A DNA stretch of 64,000 nucleotides from Candidatus Thiodiazotropha sp. (ex Monitilora ramsayi) (GTDB lineage: Bacteria > Pseudomonadota > Gammaproteobacteria > Chromatiales > Chromatiaceae), in the NCBI GenBank assembly GCA_025655575.1, contig JAHXIP010000002.1, positions 248,001-312,000 on the forward strand, given 5' to 3'. Every line of letters begins with the position of its first letter. Position 1 is the first letter of the stretch. The position numbers and the translations under genes were made by a program. Under the pieces are notes generated by a model. That model did no database searches and was not told where the DNA came from. It saw only the letters and a program-made list of their open reading frames with translations. Below are positions 53,642 to 63,960 of the stretch, piece by piece.

Positions 53642-55039
53642 TCACCAATCCGGTTTAAGCTGGCAGGGTGTCTGCACCTGTGCAGCAATGACCCGCTCGA
53701 GCTTACTCCGGTATTGCTCTAAATCCTCTTCGCCACGCATTTCGGTAGCACATACCAAAATGGCATTTTCAAGCTCCGGATAGTCATCGCTCAAATCGAA
53801 CCCGCCCAATACATTGTGTGCAGCTAAGGCTTTTAGGGCATCTTTCGCAGCTAATGGCAGCTTCAGTACCCGCTCGTGAAAAAACGGCCCATCGAAGACA
53901 GATTCCACCTGGGGAAGGCTGCAGAGTGCCTGTGACAGCTTTTCGGTATTCCCATGACAGGCTGCTGCCATATGCTGCAAACCTTCACCGCCCATGATTG
54001 CCATGTGAATAGTCGCCGCAGTCACCATCAATCCCTGGTTGGTGCAGATATTCGAGGTCGCCTTGGAGCGGCGGATATGCTGTTCGCGCGCCTGTAGGGT
54101 CAGCGCATAGCCGGGCTTGCCGTCCAGGTCCACCGTCTTACCGATAATGCGTCCCGGCATCTGGCGCACCAGCTTTTGCCGACAGCAGAGAAAACCGAAA
54201 TAGGGCCCGCCGGAAGCCAATGGAGCACCCATCGGTTGACCTTCACCACAGCAGATATCGGCGCCATTTTCTCCCCATTCACCCGCTGGCTTTAGGATGG
54301 ACATGGCAAGCGGGTTCACCACCGCGATCGCCAGCATGTCGTTTGTATGCGCCCACTCGGTCAGCTCATCCACATTTTCCAGCACCCCGAAAAAGTTGGG
54401 TTGAGGAATAACCAACGCGGCGAAGTCCTCACCGGTGTACTGTTCAAGCACTGACGTATCGATCTGACCTGTCTTGCTGTCATAGCCGACCTCGACCAGT
54501 TCTATCCCCTGATTGCGTACGATACTGTGTGTCACTCTGCGATAAAGGGGATGCAAGGTGCGAGGCACCAGGATACGACCCGACTTCGACTTGCGATTGG
54601 CGCGTACCGCCATCAGCACCGCTTCCGCCAGTGCCGAGGCACCGTCATAGAGCGAGGCGTTCGAGACATCCATACCGGTCAAGGCCGTCATCATCGACTG
54701 GTACTCATAAAGCAGCTGCAAAGTACCCTGGCTTGCCTCGGCCTGATACGGGGTATAGGCCGTATAAAACTCACCACGGGTCGTCAACTGCCAAACGGCT
54801 GCCGGGATGTGGTGATCGTATGCACCAGCACCGAGAAAACAGAGTGGCTGCCCATCTTCTCGGGCACGCGTTTGCATTAACCGGGAGACTTCCATCTCAG
54901 GCATGCCTGCCGGAACGGCCTTCAACTCGTCACAACGTAGTTCATCAGGAATCTCGTCGAACAGTGTATCGATGCTATCGACACCGATAACTGCGAGCAT
55001 CTCCTGAATATCATCTTCAGTATGGGGAATGAATGGCAT
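53642..55039 (-). CDS. gcvPA: Glycine dehydrogenase (decarboxylating) subunit 1
   Basis: 465 residues, the N-terminal half of P-protein starting [15 protein letters not shown], with [29 protein letters not shown]. The split P-protein is unlike the single GcvP of E. coli. Confidence 0.96.
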   Translation of the reverse strand: MPFIPHTEDDIQEMLAVIGVDSIDTLFDEIPDELRCDELKAVPAGMPEMEVSRLMQTRAREDGQPLCFLGAGAYDHHIPAAVWQLTTRGEFYTAYTPYQAEASQGTLQLLYEYQSMMTALTGMDVSNASLYDGASALAEAVLMAVRANRKSKSGRILVPRTLHPLYRRVTHSIVRNQGIELVEVGYDSKTGQIDTSVLEQYTGEDFAALVIPQPNFFGVLENVDELTEWAHTNDMLAIAVVNPLAMSILKPAGEWGENGADICCGEGQPMGAPLASGGPYFGFLCCRQKLVRQMPGRIIGKTVDLDGKPGYALTLQAREQHIRRSKATSNICTNQGLMVTAATIHMAIMGGEGLQHMAAACHGNTEKLSQALCSLPQVESVFDGPFFHERVLKLPLAAKDALKALAAHNVLGGFDLSDDYPELENAILVCATEMRGEEDLEQYRSKLERVIAAQVQTPCQLKPDW

Positions 55040-55053
55040 GACCGTCTCTTTGT

Positions 55054-55449
55054 TTAGTGGTCTTCCTCGGCAACCAGCGCATCGTAAGCGTCAGCATCCA
55101 GCAGGCTGTCTAATTCACCGGCATCATCGAGTTTGACTTTGAACATCCAGCCGTTGCCGAATGCATCTTCATTGATCGTTTCGGGGGCATCATCAAGTGA
55201 CTCATTAACTTCGATGACTTCGCCAGTGACCGGACTGTAGACGTCAGAGGCAGCTTTCACTGACTCGACCACCGCACAATCACCACCCGCCTCTACATTT
55301 GTGCCAACTTCCGGCAGGTCGACGAAAACCAGGTCGCCCAATAACTCTTGGGCATGTTCAGAAATACCGATGGTGGCGGTACCATCACCTTCATCTCTGA
55401 GCCATTCGTGGGACTTGGCATAACGGAGTTCCTTAGGTGTGTCACTCAT
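55054..55449 (-). CDS. gcvH: Glycine cleavage system H protein
   Basis: 131 residues from ATG 55449, which has AGGA eight bases upstream. The lipoylation lysine is in [17 protein letters not shown]. The lipoate for it would come from LipB and LipA encoded at 25554-27187. Confidence 0.96.
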   Translation of the reverse strand: MSDTPKELRYAKSHEWLRDEGDGTATIGISEHAQELLGDLVFVDLPEVGTNVEAGGDCAVVESVKAASDVYSPVTGEVIEVNESLDDAPETINEDAFGNGWMFKVKLDDAGELDSLLDADAYDALVAEEDH

Positions 55450-55534
55450 GATCTTGATCCTGTCTGTCAATAGGTTGGTTGATGGACGTCGTATTCAGGC
55501 CCGTCATTATATCTCTTCACGATGGCAATAAGTG

Positions 55535-56623
55535 CTAACTCAGCTGAGACTTGCCATGGCGCACGAAAGGCGGTTTCACTACCTGGGCAGAGACACGCTT
55601 GCCGCGAATCTCAACCTCGCATGTCTCACCGATTCCGGGTTTGACCCGTGCGAATGCAATGGAACGTTCCAGTGTCGGCGCAAAACCACCTGAGGTAATC
55701 TCGCCGACCGGCTCATCACCGTCAAATAATTTCAAATGGTTACGCAGCACCCCCCGACCGGTCAAGACCAGACCGATGAATCGTTGCTTTTCCGGGTCTT
55801 TACGCTGAGCCTGCAGTACGCTTCGCCCTATGAAGTCCCTGTCTTCAGGCTCCCAGGCGATTGTCCACCCAAGTCCGGACTCCAGTGGGGACGTCTCTTC
55901 GTCCATGTCGGCACCATAGAGATTCATACCGGCCTCCAGGCGCAGGGTATCCCGTGCACCAAGCCCACAGGGGGCGACCCCCGCATCAGTCAGGCTTTTC
56001 CAAAACGACTCTGCCTGATCCCCCGGCAGCATGATCTCAAAACCATCCTCACCGGTATAGCCGGTTCGGGCAAGAAACCAATCGCCATCCATTACTGCAT
56101 TGAAAGGTTTGAGTTCCGCACCCGCTTTTTGCAACGTCTCGGACATCCGGGACAAGGCCTTAGTTCGCGCATTGGGACCCTGTACAGCGATCATCGCCAG
56201 GTCACGCCGGGGTGTGATCGTCAGGTCATAACCTGTTGTCTGCTTCTCCAGCCAGGCCAGGTCTTTCTCGGTGGTACCCGCATTGACCACCATGCGAAAC
56301 CAGTCATCGTTTAAATAGTAAACGATCAGATCATCCACCACGCCCCCCTGCTCGTTGAGCATGCAGGAGTAGAGCGCCTTGCCCGTGGTCTTCAACTTGT
56401 CCACATCATTGGCGAGCAGATGGCGCAGATAGGGCTTCGCCTGAGGCCCCTTGAGATCCACTACCGTCATATGAGAGACATCGAACATACCGGCATCCCG
56501 GCGAACCTGGTGATGTTCCTCCAGTTGGGAACCGTAATGAAGGGGCATATCCCAGCCGCCAAAGGGTACCATTTTGCCCCCCATGGACTTGTGGGTCTCG
56601 TATAGAACGGTCTGTTTTTCCAT
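55535..56623 (-). CDS. gcvT: Aminomethyltransferase (glycine cleavage T protein)
   Basis: 362 residues from ATG 56623, with GGAG seven bases upstream. [30 protein letters not shown] and the folate-binding [14 protein letters not shown] region are typical. Transfers methylene to tetrahydrofolate. First gene behind the riboswitch. Confidence 0.96.
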   Translation of the reverse strand: MEKQTVLYETHKSMGGKMVPFGGWDMPLHYGSQLEEHHQVRRDAGMFDVSHMTVVDLKGPQAKPYLRHLLANDVDKLKTTGKALYSCMLNEQGGVVDDLIVYYLNDDWFRMVVNAGTTEKDLAWLEKQTTGYDLTITPRRDLAMIAVQGPNARTKALSRMSETLQKAGAELKPFNAVMDGDWFLARTGYTGEDGFEIMLPGDQAESFWKSLTDAGVAPCGLGARDTLRLEAGMNLYGADMDEETSPLESGLGWTIAWEPEDRDFIGRSVLQAQRKDPEKQRFIGLVLTGRGVLRNHLKLFDGDEPVGEITSGGFAPTLERSIAFARVKPGIGETCEVEIRGKRVSAQVVKPPFVRHGKSQLS

Positions 56624-56646
56624 CGCTGGCTCCGGGCTCAAAACGC

Positions 56647-56682
56647 AAAAAGGCGGCGCAAGGGGAATTCCCCTGCGCCGCC
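56647..56682 (-). terminator. Attenuator terminator of the gcv operon
   Basis: GGCGGCGCA-GGGG and CCCC-TTGCGCCGCC form a stem of 13 pairs with one bulge, ending in TTTTT on the minus strand. It sits between the glycine riboswitch and the gcvT start, 24 bases upstream of the ATG, and so is the expression platform. Confidence 0.9.
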
Positions 56683-56683
56683 C

Positions 56684-56871
56684 CTCTGTCCAAAACCTGA
56701 GAGTTTGGCGCTGTGCAAATAGCGCCTGCCCCGTCGGTGGGTGTGGTTACACCGCTCTCCAGAGTCGACCTAAGTCCAAAAGCATGAACTTACCCCCACG
56801 GTCCTTTTGCCTGAGCGATTCCGGGCGGAATTGCGCCTTCGGCGTCGGTACTGAACCGATCTCTCCCACGA
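56684..56871 (-). promoter_or_regulatory. Tandem glycine riboswitch
   Basis: Read on the minus strand, the first aptamer starts GGGAGAG and carries GCCGAAGGCGC and CTCAGGCAAAAGGACC; the second starts CTGGAGAGCGG and carries ACCGACGGGGCAGGC and AACTCTCAGGTTTTGGACAGAGG. This is the two-aptamer glycine riboswitch layout. Glycine binding is expected to prevent the downstream terminator and switch on gcvT-gcvH-gcvPA-gcvPB. Confidence 0.95.
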
Positions 56872-56943
56872 GGGCTGGGTCGAGCCGAGACTATACCCTG
56901 CCCTCCCAAGATTGCCAATGCAGAAAAACCTTACTTTCTCTGA

Positions 56944-58548
56944 TTATCTCTGGTCATCGACAACTACGACCGCATCTGCCGTCAGGCTGTCTGTCCCACA
57001 CTGCCCGCTGACACCGATCTCCTGTCCCGCCTCCAGAACACCGCCAGGTGAAACATCGACCGTGGTGTTTGTGATCGTGACACTAGTGACAGTTGCGTCC
57101 GGACTCAGCAGCACAGTTAAATCACCTGCTACACCACAAGGCGTGGTTCCCGCCTCGGGTATCAGTGTAAAGCCGCCTGTGACCAAACCACCAATCGTTC
57201 CTGCAGCGGCTACCCTGCCATCCATGTCGGTATCGACGATGACAACTGCAGCTTTGAGGGGATCGGATGGGGATAACTGCACACCATCCACTTTAAGCGC
57301 TCGCGGCACCAGAATGGCGGCATAGTCGAGAATCTCCCCATCCTTGGAAAGAATACGCGTACCGTTGTAGCCGGTAGGATTCTGCAGATCCACAGTGGCA
57401 ATATCCGGCGTGTGCATGGTAAAGCCGTTTATGTCAGCATCGGTGGCGGCTGTACCATAGGCCTGACTGAACACACCCATCTCAACAGCCAACCCATCCA
57501 GTGCAAGTCGTGGACGGTGATCGGTGACCACTCCACCTTGGTCGTCAATCAGAAGAGTTCCATCAGGCAACACCAAGGCGGTATCAAGACAATCCACATC
57601 ATCCGTATACGGTTGGGAGGCCGCATCAAAAGCCGTATCCCAAATCCGGCAGAGATCGCTACCCGGCAGCGACGACGTCGGGATGTCCGGTATCTCATCA
57701 TTGATCACCAGGGTACGCACCAAACCAACCACCGCTGCAGACTGACCCAGGTTGCCTTCCAATAGCAGATCAAATAACGGGGCCGCATCACCACCGAGCG
57801 TTACGTTGTCAAAGAAGGCCGAATCCGCTCCCAAACTGACTGTTACACAATCCCGGCCGTTCGCTTGATGCGATGGAAGCGCACCACACAGCAACAGGCT
57901 TTGATCTGTAGCGTTGATGTCTTCAATCACACCCTCTACCCGTACCAGCTTGCCGCTGAAACTCTTATTGATCACATCGACGAAGACCACCGGGCGAAAA
58001 TTATAGGTGGTCTTGCTACCTGTCTGCACGATATGAATAGAGTTTCCGGCATCCATGTCGAGCTGAAGCGTGACAGATGCACCGGGCGCCACCGTAAAGC
58101 AGTTCCTCGCCAGCAGGTCGAGCTTTCCGTTACCAGGCAACTTGGGGAAATAGCTGGAACCATCTGCTGCCAGTACCAGCTCCAGTCCGTCAGGATTGGT
58201 CAGCGTGAGCCTGACCTTGCAATAAGTACCAACCGGTACATCATCACGGAAAGTGAAGGGCACGGATTCATTACGCAATCGCAGTAAATCCACTGTCTCT
58301 GCAGGCCCGTCAAACAAAGCTGCTTTACCACCATCACCGCCAATCAACTCCACGCGTTCGATGGTTGCATTGATCGCAGAGAAAAGAGCGGGATCGGCTG
58401 GCGCATCGGTCAACATGATGCCAACAGAACCCGTCTTACCCGAGGTGGCCGTTGAAGAGGAAGAACCGCCACCACCGCAGGCGGTCAACAGGGTGAAGAG
58501 AAACAGCATCAAGGGCAGTGCGGCCCAAGTCAGGGGGCGTTTCAACAT
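56944..58548 (-). CDS. DUF4382 domain lipoprotein
   Basis: 534 residues. The lipobox LTAC is followed by GGGGSSSS. VGIMLTDAPADPALFSAINATIERVELIG is the DUF4382 start. The C-terminal part has DUF5666-like strands (KLVRVEGVIEDINA, RVAAAGTIGG). Predicted envelope protein of unknown function. It ends upstream of the gcv riboswitch on the same strand, so readthrough is possible. Confidence 0.85.
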   Translation of the reverse strand: MLKRPLTWAALPLMLFLFTLLTACGGGGSSSSTATSGKTGSVGIMLTDAPADPALFSAINATIERVELIGGDGGKAALFDGPAETVDLLRLRNESVPFTFRDDVPVGTYCKVRLTLTNPDGLELVLAADGSSYFPKLPGNGKLDLLARNCFTVAPGASVTLQLDMDAGNSIHIVQTGSKTTYNFRPVVFVDVINKSFSGKLVRVEGVIEDINATDQSLLLCGALPSHQANGRDCVTVSLGADSAFFDNVTLGGDAAPLFDLLLEGNLGQSAAVVGLVRTLVINDEIPDIPTSSLPGSDLCRIWDTAFDAASQPYTDDVDCLDTALVLPDGTLLIDDQGGVVTDHRPRLALDGLAVEMGVFSQAYGTAATDADINGFTMHTPDIATVDLQNPTGYNGTRILSKDGEILDYAAILVPRALKVDGVQLSPSDPLKAAVVIVDTDMDGRVAAAGTIGGLVTGGFTLIPEAGTTPCGVAGDLTVLLSPDATVTSVTITNTTVDVSPGGVLEAGQEIGVSGQCGTDSLTADAVVVVDDQR

Positions 58549-58662
58549 AGCGAACTCTCCTCAGGGTATTTTTATCTGTATAGCATCCCAATATATGCCA
58601 CGTCAGGCAGCCGGAGGAACGCCATATCTGTGAAAGATTGCAATACCCATCACGAAAGGATT

Positions 58663-58710
58663 AAAAAAAATCACTGGCCAGATAGCCTGTGATCAGGCTA
58701 ACCACAGGCT
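58663..58710 (-). terminator. Probable terminator of the ygfB-pepP-ubiH-ubiI operon
   Basis: AGCCTGTG/CACAGGCT forms an 8-pair stem about 55 bases past the ubiI stop. A second small palindrome (CTGGCCAG) and a run of eight T (minus strand) follow. Confidence 0.5.
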
Positions 58711-58766
58711 AAACGCATGCTTTTAGACGGGACACCTAACTCAGGCAGCGCCCCAATCTGATGAAT

Positions 58767-60005
58767 TTAATTCCCTACGGGGTGATGTCGGGCCAGGTCC
58801 GGTAGCTCACCACTCAGACCCATGGCTCGACGCACCATCAGATGCTTCAGTGGCCCCGACCGATCCGCCAATGTGAGCCCCAGGTTTCTAACCATTTGGA
58901 GTGGTGGAATCTCATTACTGAAGGTTCGCTTGAAGGCATCCATGGCTGCCAGCATGCCCATGTTGGCACCCTTGCGTGTCCGTTCATAACGGCGCAGGGT
59001 GGCAAAGGCACCGATGGATCGACCTATCGACTTGGCACTAATCAGGGTTTCCGCCAGGGTGGCCGCATCAAGAAAGCCCAGGTTGACGCCCTGTCCTGCC
59101 AGAGGGTGTATGGCGTGGGCCGCATCGCCGATCAGTGCGAGTCCCGGGCGAATGTAGGTCTCCGCATGTCCCAGGCGTAAAGGAAAGACGCCCCTGGGAC
59201 CTACAGCATTGATCTCACCCAGCATATGGTCACTCGCCAATGTCAGCGCATGACAGAAAGCCTTATCGTCCATCGCCATCAACGCCTCTGCCTCTTGCGG
59301 GGAGGTAGACCAGACAATGGAACAACGTCCGTCGTCGATAGGGAGAAAAGCCAGCGGACCGGTCTTCATAAACCTTTGTCGAGCCGTATAACCGTGATGT
59401 TGTTGCGGTGTGATGGTTGCGACAATGGCATGCTGATCGTAATCCCATCCTTTGGTACCGATACCGGCCATCTCCCGGATCTGTGAATCTCTGCCATCTG
59501 CGGCGACAATCAATTGCGCCTGTAGATGCGTGCCGTCATCCAATATCACTCCGGGTTTGTCATCCAATAACAACTGGGTAACCCTGGCTGGACAACGTAA
59601 AGTCACTCCCTGCAGAGACTCCAATCGTTGCCACAAGGTCAGTTGAGTCACGCGGTTTTCGACAATATGCCCCAGATTCACCTCGCCGAGTTCCGCTGCA
59701 CTGAAGTGGATGCGCCCGCTACCGCCAGCATCCCAGACCTCCATGTCTGTGTATGGGCTGATTCGCAGTGCTTGCATCTGCTCCCACACACCAAGATTTT
59801 CCAGCACGCATTGAGAGGCGCGCGTCAAGGCAGAGACCCGTAGATCGACTTCATCTTTTGGCCAGCTTTGTTGTGGCTCTCTCATCTCGAGCACACAAAC
59901 GTTAAAGCCCGCCTCAGCCGTAGCGCAGGCCAGCGCACTACCCACCATGCCGCCTCCGACGACGATGATATCGAAGTATTCGAGTGTGGTTTCCCGATCA
60001 GTCAA
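58767..60005 (-). CDS. ubiI: UbiI/UbiH-family FAD-dependent ubiquinone hydroxylase
   Basis: 412 residues with the FAD motif DIIVVGGGMVGSALA and ALIGDAAHAIHPLAGQGVNLGFLD. The start is taken as TTG 60005, which overlaps the ubiH stop and has GAGG eight bases upstream; GTG 60047 or ATG 60041 would extend it into ubiH. Position after ubiH corresponds to visC/ubiI of E. coli (C5 hydroxylation), but UbiM- or UbiL-type specificity is possible. Confidence 0.88.
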   Translation of the reverse strand: MTDRETTLEYFDIIVVGGGMVGSALACATAEAGFNVCVLEMREPQQSWPKDEVDLRVSALTRASQCVLENLGVWEQMQALRISPYTDMEVWDAGGSGRIHFSAAELGEVNLGHIVENRVTQLTLWQRLESLQGVTLRCPARVTQLLLDDKPGVILDDGTHLQAQLIVAADGRDSQIREMAGIGTKGWDYDQHAIVATITPQQHHGYTARQRFMKTGPLAFLPIDDGRCSIVWSTSPQEAEALMAMDDKAFCHALTLASDHMLGEINAVGPRGVFPLRLGHAETYIRPGLALIGDAAHAIHPLAGQGVNLGFLDAATLAETLISAKSIGRSIGAFATLRRYERTRKGANMGMLAAMDAFKRTFSNEIPPLQMVRNLGLTLADRSGPLKHLMVRRAMGLSGELPDLARHHPVGN

Positions 60006-61221
60006 GTGAGACGCCTCGTGCAAGTCGTGGCAGGCGTCCATTGACACCCATAAACTGTTTCGCCACCAAATGTTTCAAACTTGGCACACTGTCCAAACCA
60101 AGCAGACCGATGTTACGCGCTATTCTGAGCGGACCCAGGGGGTTGGCGAACAACCTGGCCAGACTGTCGGTAATCAGGGCAACAGCCTGTTGATCCCGCT
60201 GTCGCCATTTTGCATAACGCTCAAGTAACGAACTGTCACCCGGATCTTGCTTCGAGACCGCCGCATCACTCAACAGATCTGCCAACACCGCCACATCACG
60301 CAGCCCCAAATTGAAGCCCTGTCCGGTGACAGGATGTATGGTATGTGCAGCATTACCAATCAGCGCTACCCTATTGCTAATTTGATCTGTAGCCTGTCTG
60401 AGTCGTAGCGGATAGGAGACACGTTTTCCAATACTCTCCATCCGCCCCAGGCGATAACCAAACCTGTTTTGCAGATGATCAAGAAACGCCTGATCAGAGA
60501 GAGACATCAGGCCATCGACCTGGTCATCCCTGGCTGTCCAAACCATCGAGACTCTGCCTTCGGTCATTGGCAGCATCGCCAGGGGACCGCTGTCGGTAAA
60601 ACGTTCGTAGGCCATACCTTCATGTGGTTTTGCTGTTGTCAGATTGGCGATGATGGCGGTCTGACCATAAGCCTGCTCCTTCAGCGGGATGGACAACATG
60701 GTTCTGACTTGTGAATCGCCCCCATCTGCTGCCACCAGCAGCTTCGAGTTGATTTCCTGAATACCGCCATCCACTGCTAACGAGACATCCACTCTGTCGC
60801 CATTCACCGTAAAGTGCTGCAACTTTGCAGGACAGATAAACTCGACATCAGGAAGATCGGCCAGATTCTTTTGCAGTACTTCACCCATGGCACGTGCAGT
60901 GGCGACATAACCCAAGGCTTCGACACCCTCTTCATGACGATCGAGATGGGTAAAGCCGAAATGTCCACGATCTGAGATATGGATACGATGGATGGGCTCG
61001 GCAGATTTTTCCATTTCACTCCACACGCCGATTGCCTGCAGGATCTTACGGCTCCCCCAGGAGAGCGCGATCACCCGATCGTCGAAACTAGGCTGTACAT
61101 TGGATGCAAGAGAGAAGGCCTCCACAATCCCAATGCGAAGTCCCTGGCCGCTTACCGCACGAGCAAGACTCGCACCGACCATGCCGCCACCGATGATCAG
61201 CAGATCGAATTCAGCCGACAT
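59998..61221 (-). CDS. ubiH: 2-octaprenyl-6-methoxyphenol hydroxylase
   Basis: 407 residues. FDLLIIGGGMVGASLARA binds FAD, and ALIGNAAHTIHPVTGQGFNLGLRD is the second FAD motif. Follows pepP with an 11-base overlap as in E. coli. Confidence 0.93.
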   Translation of the reverse strand: MSAEFDLLIIGGGMVGASLARAVSGQGLRIGIVEAFSLASNVQPSFDDRVIALSWGSRKILQAIGVWSEMEKSAEPIHRIHISDRGHFGFTHLDRHEEGVEALGYVATARAMGEVLQKNLADLPDVEFICPAKLQHFTVNGDRVDVSLAVDGGIQEINSKLLVAADGGDSQVRTMLSIPLKEQAYGQTAIIANLTTAKPHEGMAYERFTDSGPLAMLPMTEGRVSMVWTARDDQVDGLMSLSDQAFLDHLQNRFGYRLGRMESIGKRVSYPLRLRQATDQISNRVALIGNAAHTIHPVTGQGFNLGLRDVAVLADLLSDAAVSKQDPGDSSLLERYAKWRQRDQQAVALITDSLARLFANPLGPLRIARNIGLLGLDSVPSLKHLVAKQFMGVNGRLPRLARGVSLD

Positions 61222-62530
61222 GGGTTACCGCCATAACTGCTTCAATCTCATCAACCGTTTTCGGGGCATCTTTAGAGAGCACCTCGTTTCCCGCTTTGGT
61301 CACCAGCACATCGTCTTCGATACGAATACCGATATTCCACCATTTCTTTGCCACCCCCTTAGTGCCCGCCGGCACATAGAGCCCGGGCTCGATAGTCAAC
61401 ACCATGCCGGGTTCAAGTAGACGCCATGCGCCATCGACCTTGTAATCACCCACGTCATGCACATCCATGCCTATCCAATGTCCCGTACGATGCGGAAAGA
61501 AGGTTTTGTACTTCTCATCTTTGATCAATTTCGAGAGGGTGCCCTTTAGAAGGCCCAGCTTGATCAAACCACGGGTAACGGTACGAACCGCCGCATCATG
61601 GGGATCATTCCAATGGTTACCTGGCTTCACTTTTGCGATGGCTGCCAGTTGCGCCGCCAACACCAGCTCGTAGAGTTGCCGTTGTGGCTCGGTGAAACTG
61701 CCGTTGACCGGGTAGGTCCGGGTAATGTCGGAAGCATAGTATTCATACTCACAACCGGCATCGATGAGCAGCATCTGTTTATCTTGTATCTGATCCTGAT
61801 TATCGATGTAGTGAAGCGTACAGGCATTAGGTCCAGCACCGACAATAGGGGGATAGGCTTGTGATTTACCGCCTTGATGCGCACACTCGCGCACAAATAG
61901 CGCTTCCAGTTGGTACTCCCAGACACCGGGCTTACAGGCCTGCATGACGCGCTTGTGGGCGGATGAAGAGACCCGGGCGGCCTTACGCATGATTTTGAGT
62001 TCAGAGCGACTCTTGAACAATCGCATCTCATGCAGATAGTGATCCAATGCAATGATCTCTATCGGCCCCTGGGATCCGCTACGGGATTCGCATCGGATAT
62101 GATTGATCCACTCAGGCAGGCGTTTATCCAGGTCGGGATTACAACCCATGGCAAAGTAGACTCGCTCACACTGCTCCAACATGCCGGGCAGGATGTCATC
62201 CAGATCCCCGATCGGAAAGGAATCGTCCGCATCATATATCTCACAAGCGCCCTCTTGACCCGCACGTGCACCATCCCACTGCTCTTTATGCGGATCACGT
62301 TCCCGGTTGAACAGGATATATTCCGCATGTTTGCGCCCGGGTATCAATACACAGACCGCTTCCGGTTCGGGAAAGCCTGTAAGGTAATAGAAGTCACTAT
62401 CAGGTCGATAAGGGAAATGAACGTCCCGGTTACGTATATGAAGCGGCGCAGTAGGTAGGATCGCAATGCTGTCCGGCCCCATCATGCGCATCAATTCACG
62501 CCGACGCCGTCTGTACTCACTTGCCACCAT
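61211..62530 (-). CDS. pepP: Xaa-Pro aminopeptidase
   Basis: 439 residues, M24 family. The five metal ligands lie in LLIDAGCEYEYYASDITRTYP, HRTGHWIGMDVHD, and the two glutamates of LTIEPGLY and GIRIEDDVLV. Cleaves N-terminal residues before proline. Confidence 0.96.
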   Translation of the reverse strand: MVASEYRRRRRELMRMMGPDSIAILPTAPLHIRNRDVHFPYRPDSDFYYLTGFPEPEAVCVLIPGRKHAEYILFNRERDPHKEQWDGARAGQEGACEIYDADDSFPIGDLDDILPGMLEQCERVYFAMGCNPDLDKRLPEWINHIRCESRSGSQGPIEIIALDHYLHEMRLFKSRSELKIMRKAARVSSSAHKRVMQACKPGVWEYQLEALFVRECAHQGGKSQAYPPIVGAGPNACTLHYIDNQDQIQDKQMLLIDAGCEYEYYASDITRTYPVNGSFTEPQRQLYELVLAAQLAAIAKVKPGNHWNDPHDAAVRTVTRGLIKLGLLKGTLSKLIKDEKYKTFFPHRTGHWIGMDVHDVGDYKVDGAWRLLEPGMVLTIEPGLYVPAGTKGVAKKWWNIGIRIEDDVLVTKAGNEVLSKDAPKTVDEIEAVMAVTHVG

Positions 62531-62542
62531 CGTGTCGTTATC

Positions 62543-63106
62543 CTATGTTTTTTTATGATCTTCGCGGTTTTCCGCCAACTCTTCCCATATCAATATGGTT
62601 GCTACCCGCAGAAACTCCTGAAGTTCCATATAGGCGGCCTCGGAACTCTCATCATCTTCCAGGGCATCCAGATCCAAACGGGTAAATTCAGATATATCGC
62701 TCAATGCCTCCTTAGCGTCACCGACGAATTGCTGTTCAGAAACACCCGCCAAACCCAGACCATAGAGATAACCTTCACACCACTTCACCAGCGCCTGTCC
62801 GCGTTCTTGCAAGGGTGTATCGTCATCTGGCAACAACAAAACAAATTCGAGTGCATCGTCAGCCACTTGGTGACGGCTTACGAGATAGAGTTGACCCAGC
62901 ATCTGGCGAGCCTCGCGGACCAACAGATCGTTCGAAGGCCTATCGGCAAACAGTCCTTCTATCCACTCCACATGTGCTTGGGATGCACCCGCACAAATGA
63001 GACCACAGACCGATCCATGGGTTTCGCTCGCCCCCAGATCCAGTCCAATTGACTCCAATGCCTGGTCGAAGCGATGGTATTCAGGCATAACAGGGCTTTC
63101 ATTCAT
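62543..63106 (-). CDS. ygfB: UPF0149 protein YgfB
   Basis: 187 residues, helical, with SLGLDLGASETHGSVCGLICAG-like start and LVKWCEGYLYGLGLAG. Gene order ygfB-pepP-ubiH-ubiI is conserved; in Pseudomonas YgfB modulates a regulator, but a role here is unproven. Confidence 0.93.
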   Translation of the reverse strand: MNESPVMPEYHRFDQALESIGLDLGASETHGSVCGLICAGASQAHVEWIEGLFADRPSNDLLVREARQMLGQLYLVSRHQVADDALEFVLLLPDDDTPLQERGQALVKWCEGYLYGLGLAGVSEQQFVGDAKEALSDISEFTRLDLDALEDDESSEAAYMELQEFLRVATILIWEELAENREDHKKT

Positions 63107-63201
63107 GCAATTTTCCGCGAATTCTCCTATGATTAGACGCGAATCATAACATGCAGTTGTAGAGATTGACCCACCACATCCAGCCCACTATATTGAAGCC
63201 C

Positions 63202-63435
63202 ATGATTGATAAAGAGAAAGCGGACGGCGCAGACCACGATCTACGCAAACTGGAGCAGCGAGTAGAAGAGTTGATCCACGCCTGCTCCTATCTGAAAGAC
63301 GAAAATAAATCACTGCGTGCCCGCCAGGACTCCCTGGTAGCGGAAAGAGCCACCCTGATCGAAAAGACAGAACTGGCCAGAACCCGGGTCGAAGCTATGA
63401 TTACCCGTCTAAAATCCATGGAAACAACCCAGTGA
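63202..63435 (+). CDS. ZapB-like coiled-coil protein (TIGR02449)
   Basis: 77 residues from ATG 63202, almost entirely a coiled coil (LRKLEQRVEELIHACSYLKDENKSLRARQ). Paired with zapA, it is likely part of the FtsZ-ring support. The zapA start overlaps its stop (GTGA). Confidence 0.85.
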   Translation: MIDKEKADGADHDLRKLEQRVEELIHACSYLKDENKSLRARQDSLVAERATLIEKTELARTRVEAMITRLKSMETTQ

Positions 63436-63746
63436 ACAGTAATCAGCTACCTGTCACGATCAATATTCTGGACAAGGAGTACCGCATCTCCTGCCTGCCT
63501 GAGGAACGGGAATCCTTAATTCAGGCTGCCGCCTTTATCGATGGCCAGATGCGTGAAATAAGGCAGGCTGGGCGTGTTATCGGCACTGAACGCATTGCTG
63601 TGATGGCCGCGCTTAACATCGCTAATGACCTGTTATCAAATCAAAAGAACAAAGACGACTCCACCCAAACCATCACTCGTCGCATCAAAAATCTTCAGGA
63701 AAAAATCGAAATCGCCCTGAACTCAACCAATCAACTGGAACTTTAA
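63432..63746 (+). CDS. zapA: Cell division protein ZapA
   Basis: 104 residues. PVTINILDKEYRISCLPEERESLIQAAAFIDGQMREIR is the ZapA fold, followed by a C-terminal coiled coil. Bundles FtsZ. Start GTG 63432. 6S RNA follows, as in E. coli. Confidence 0.95.
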   Translation: MNSNQLPVTINILDKEYRISCLPEERESLIQAAAFIDGQMREIRQAGRVIGTERIAVMAALNIANDLLSNQKNKDDSTQTITRRIKNLQEKIEIALNSTNQLEL

Positions 63747-63772
63747 GTCAATTCGGTTTAGCCTAGAGGCAT

Positions 63773-63960
63773 GACATCCCCTGCGGTGTTCGTTTGCAGC
63801 CCGGGTATTTTCTTGAGCCTAATTCCTACCCTGGGGTCATAATGAAAGCGCCGGTGTGCATGTCCGCTCTCATGCGGAAAGCCTGAAGCGCCTCTGTTGA
63901 CCCCACTTGAACCAACTGGTTCAAGAACAAAGGTCAGCGACGGCACAGGTGGGGGATGTC
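63773..63960 (+). ncRNA. ssrS: 6S RNA
   Basis: 188 bases downstream of zapA, the conserved site. GACATCCCC at the 5' end pairs with GGGGATGTC at the 3' end. The terminal TTGAACCAACTGGTTCAAG hairpin and the CAGCGACGGCAC segment match the E. coli 3' half. It sequesters the housekeeping sigma-70 polymerase in stationary phase. Confidence 0.93.

Noticed and set aside
58767..61221. Two adjacent FAD monooxygenases considered as a recent tandem duplication
   Set aside because: They are clearly diverged and match the old ubiH-ubiI order of gammaproteobacteria.
63758..63946. 62-residue minus-strand frame after zapA
   Set aside because: Covers the 6S RNA, whose paired ends and conserved 3' hairpin explain the sequence.
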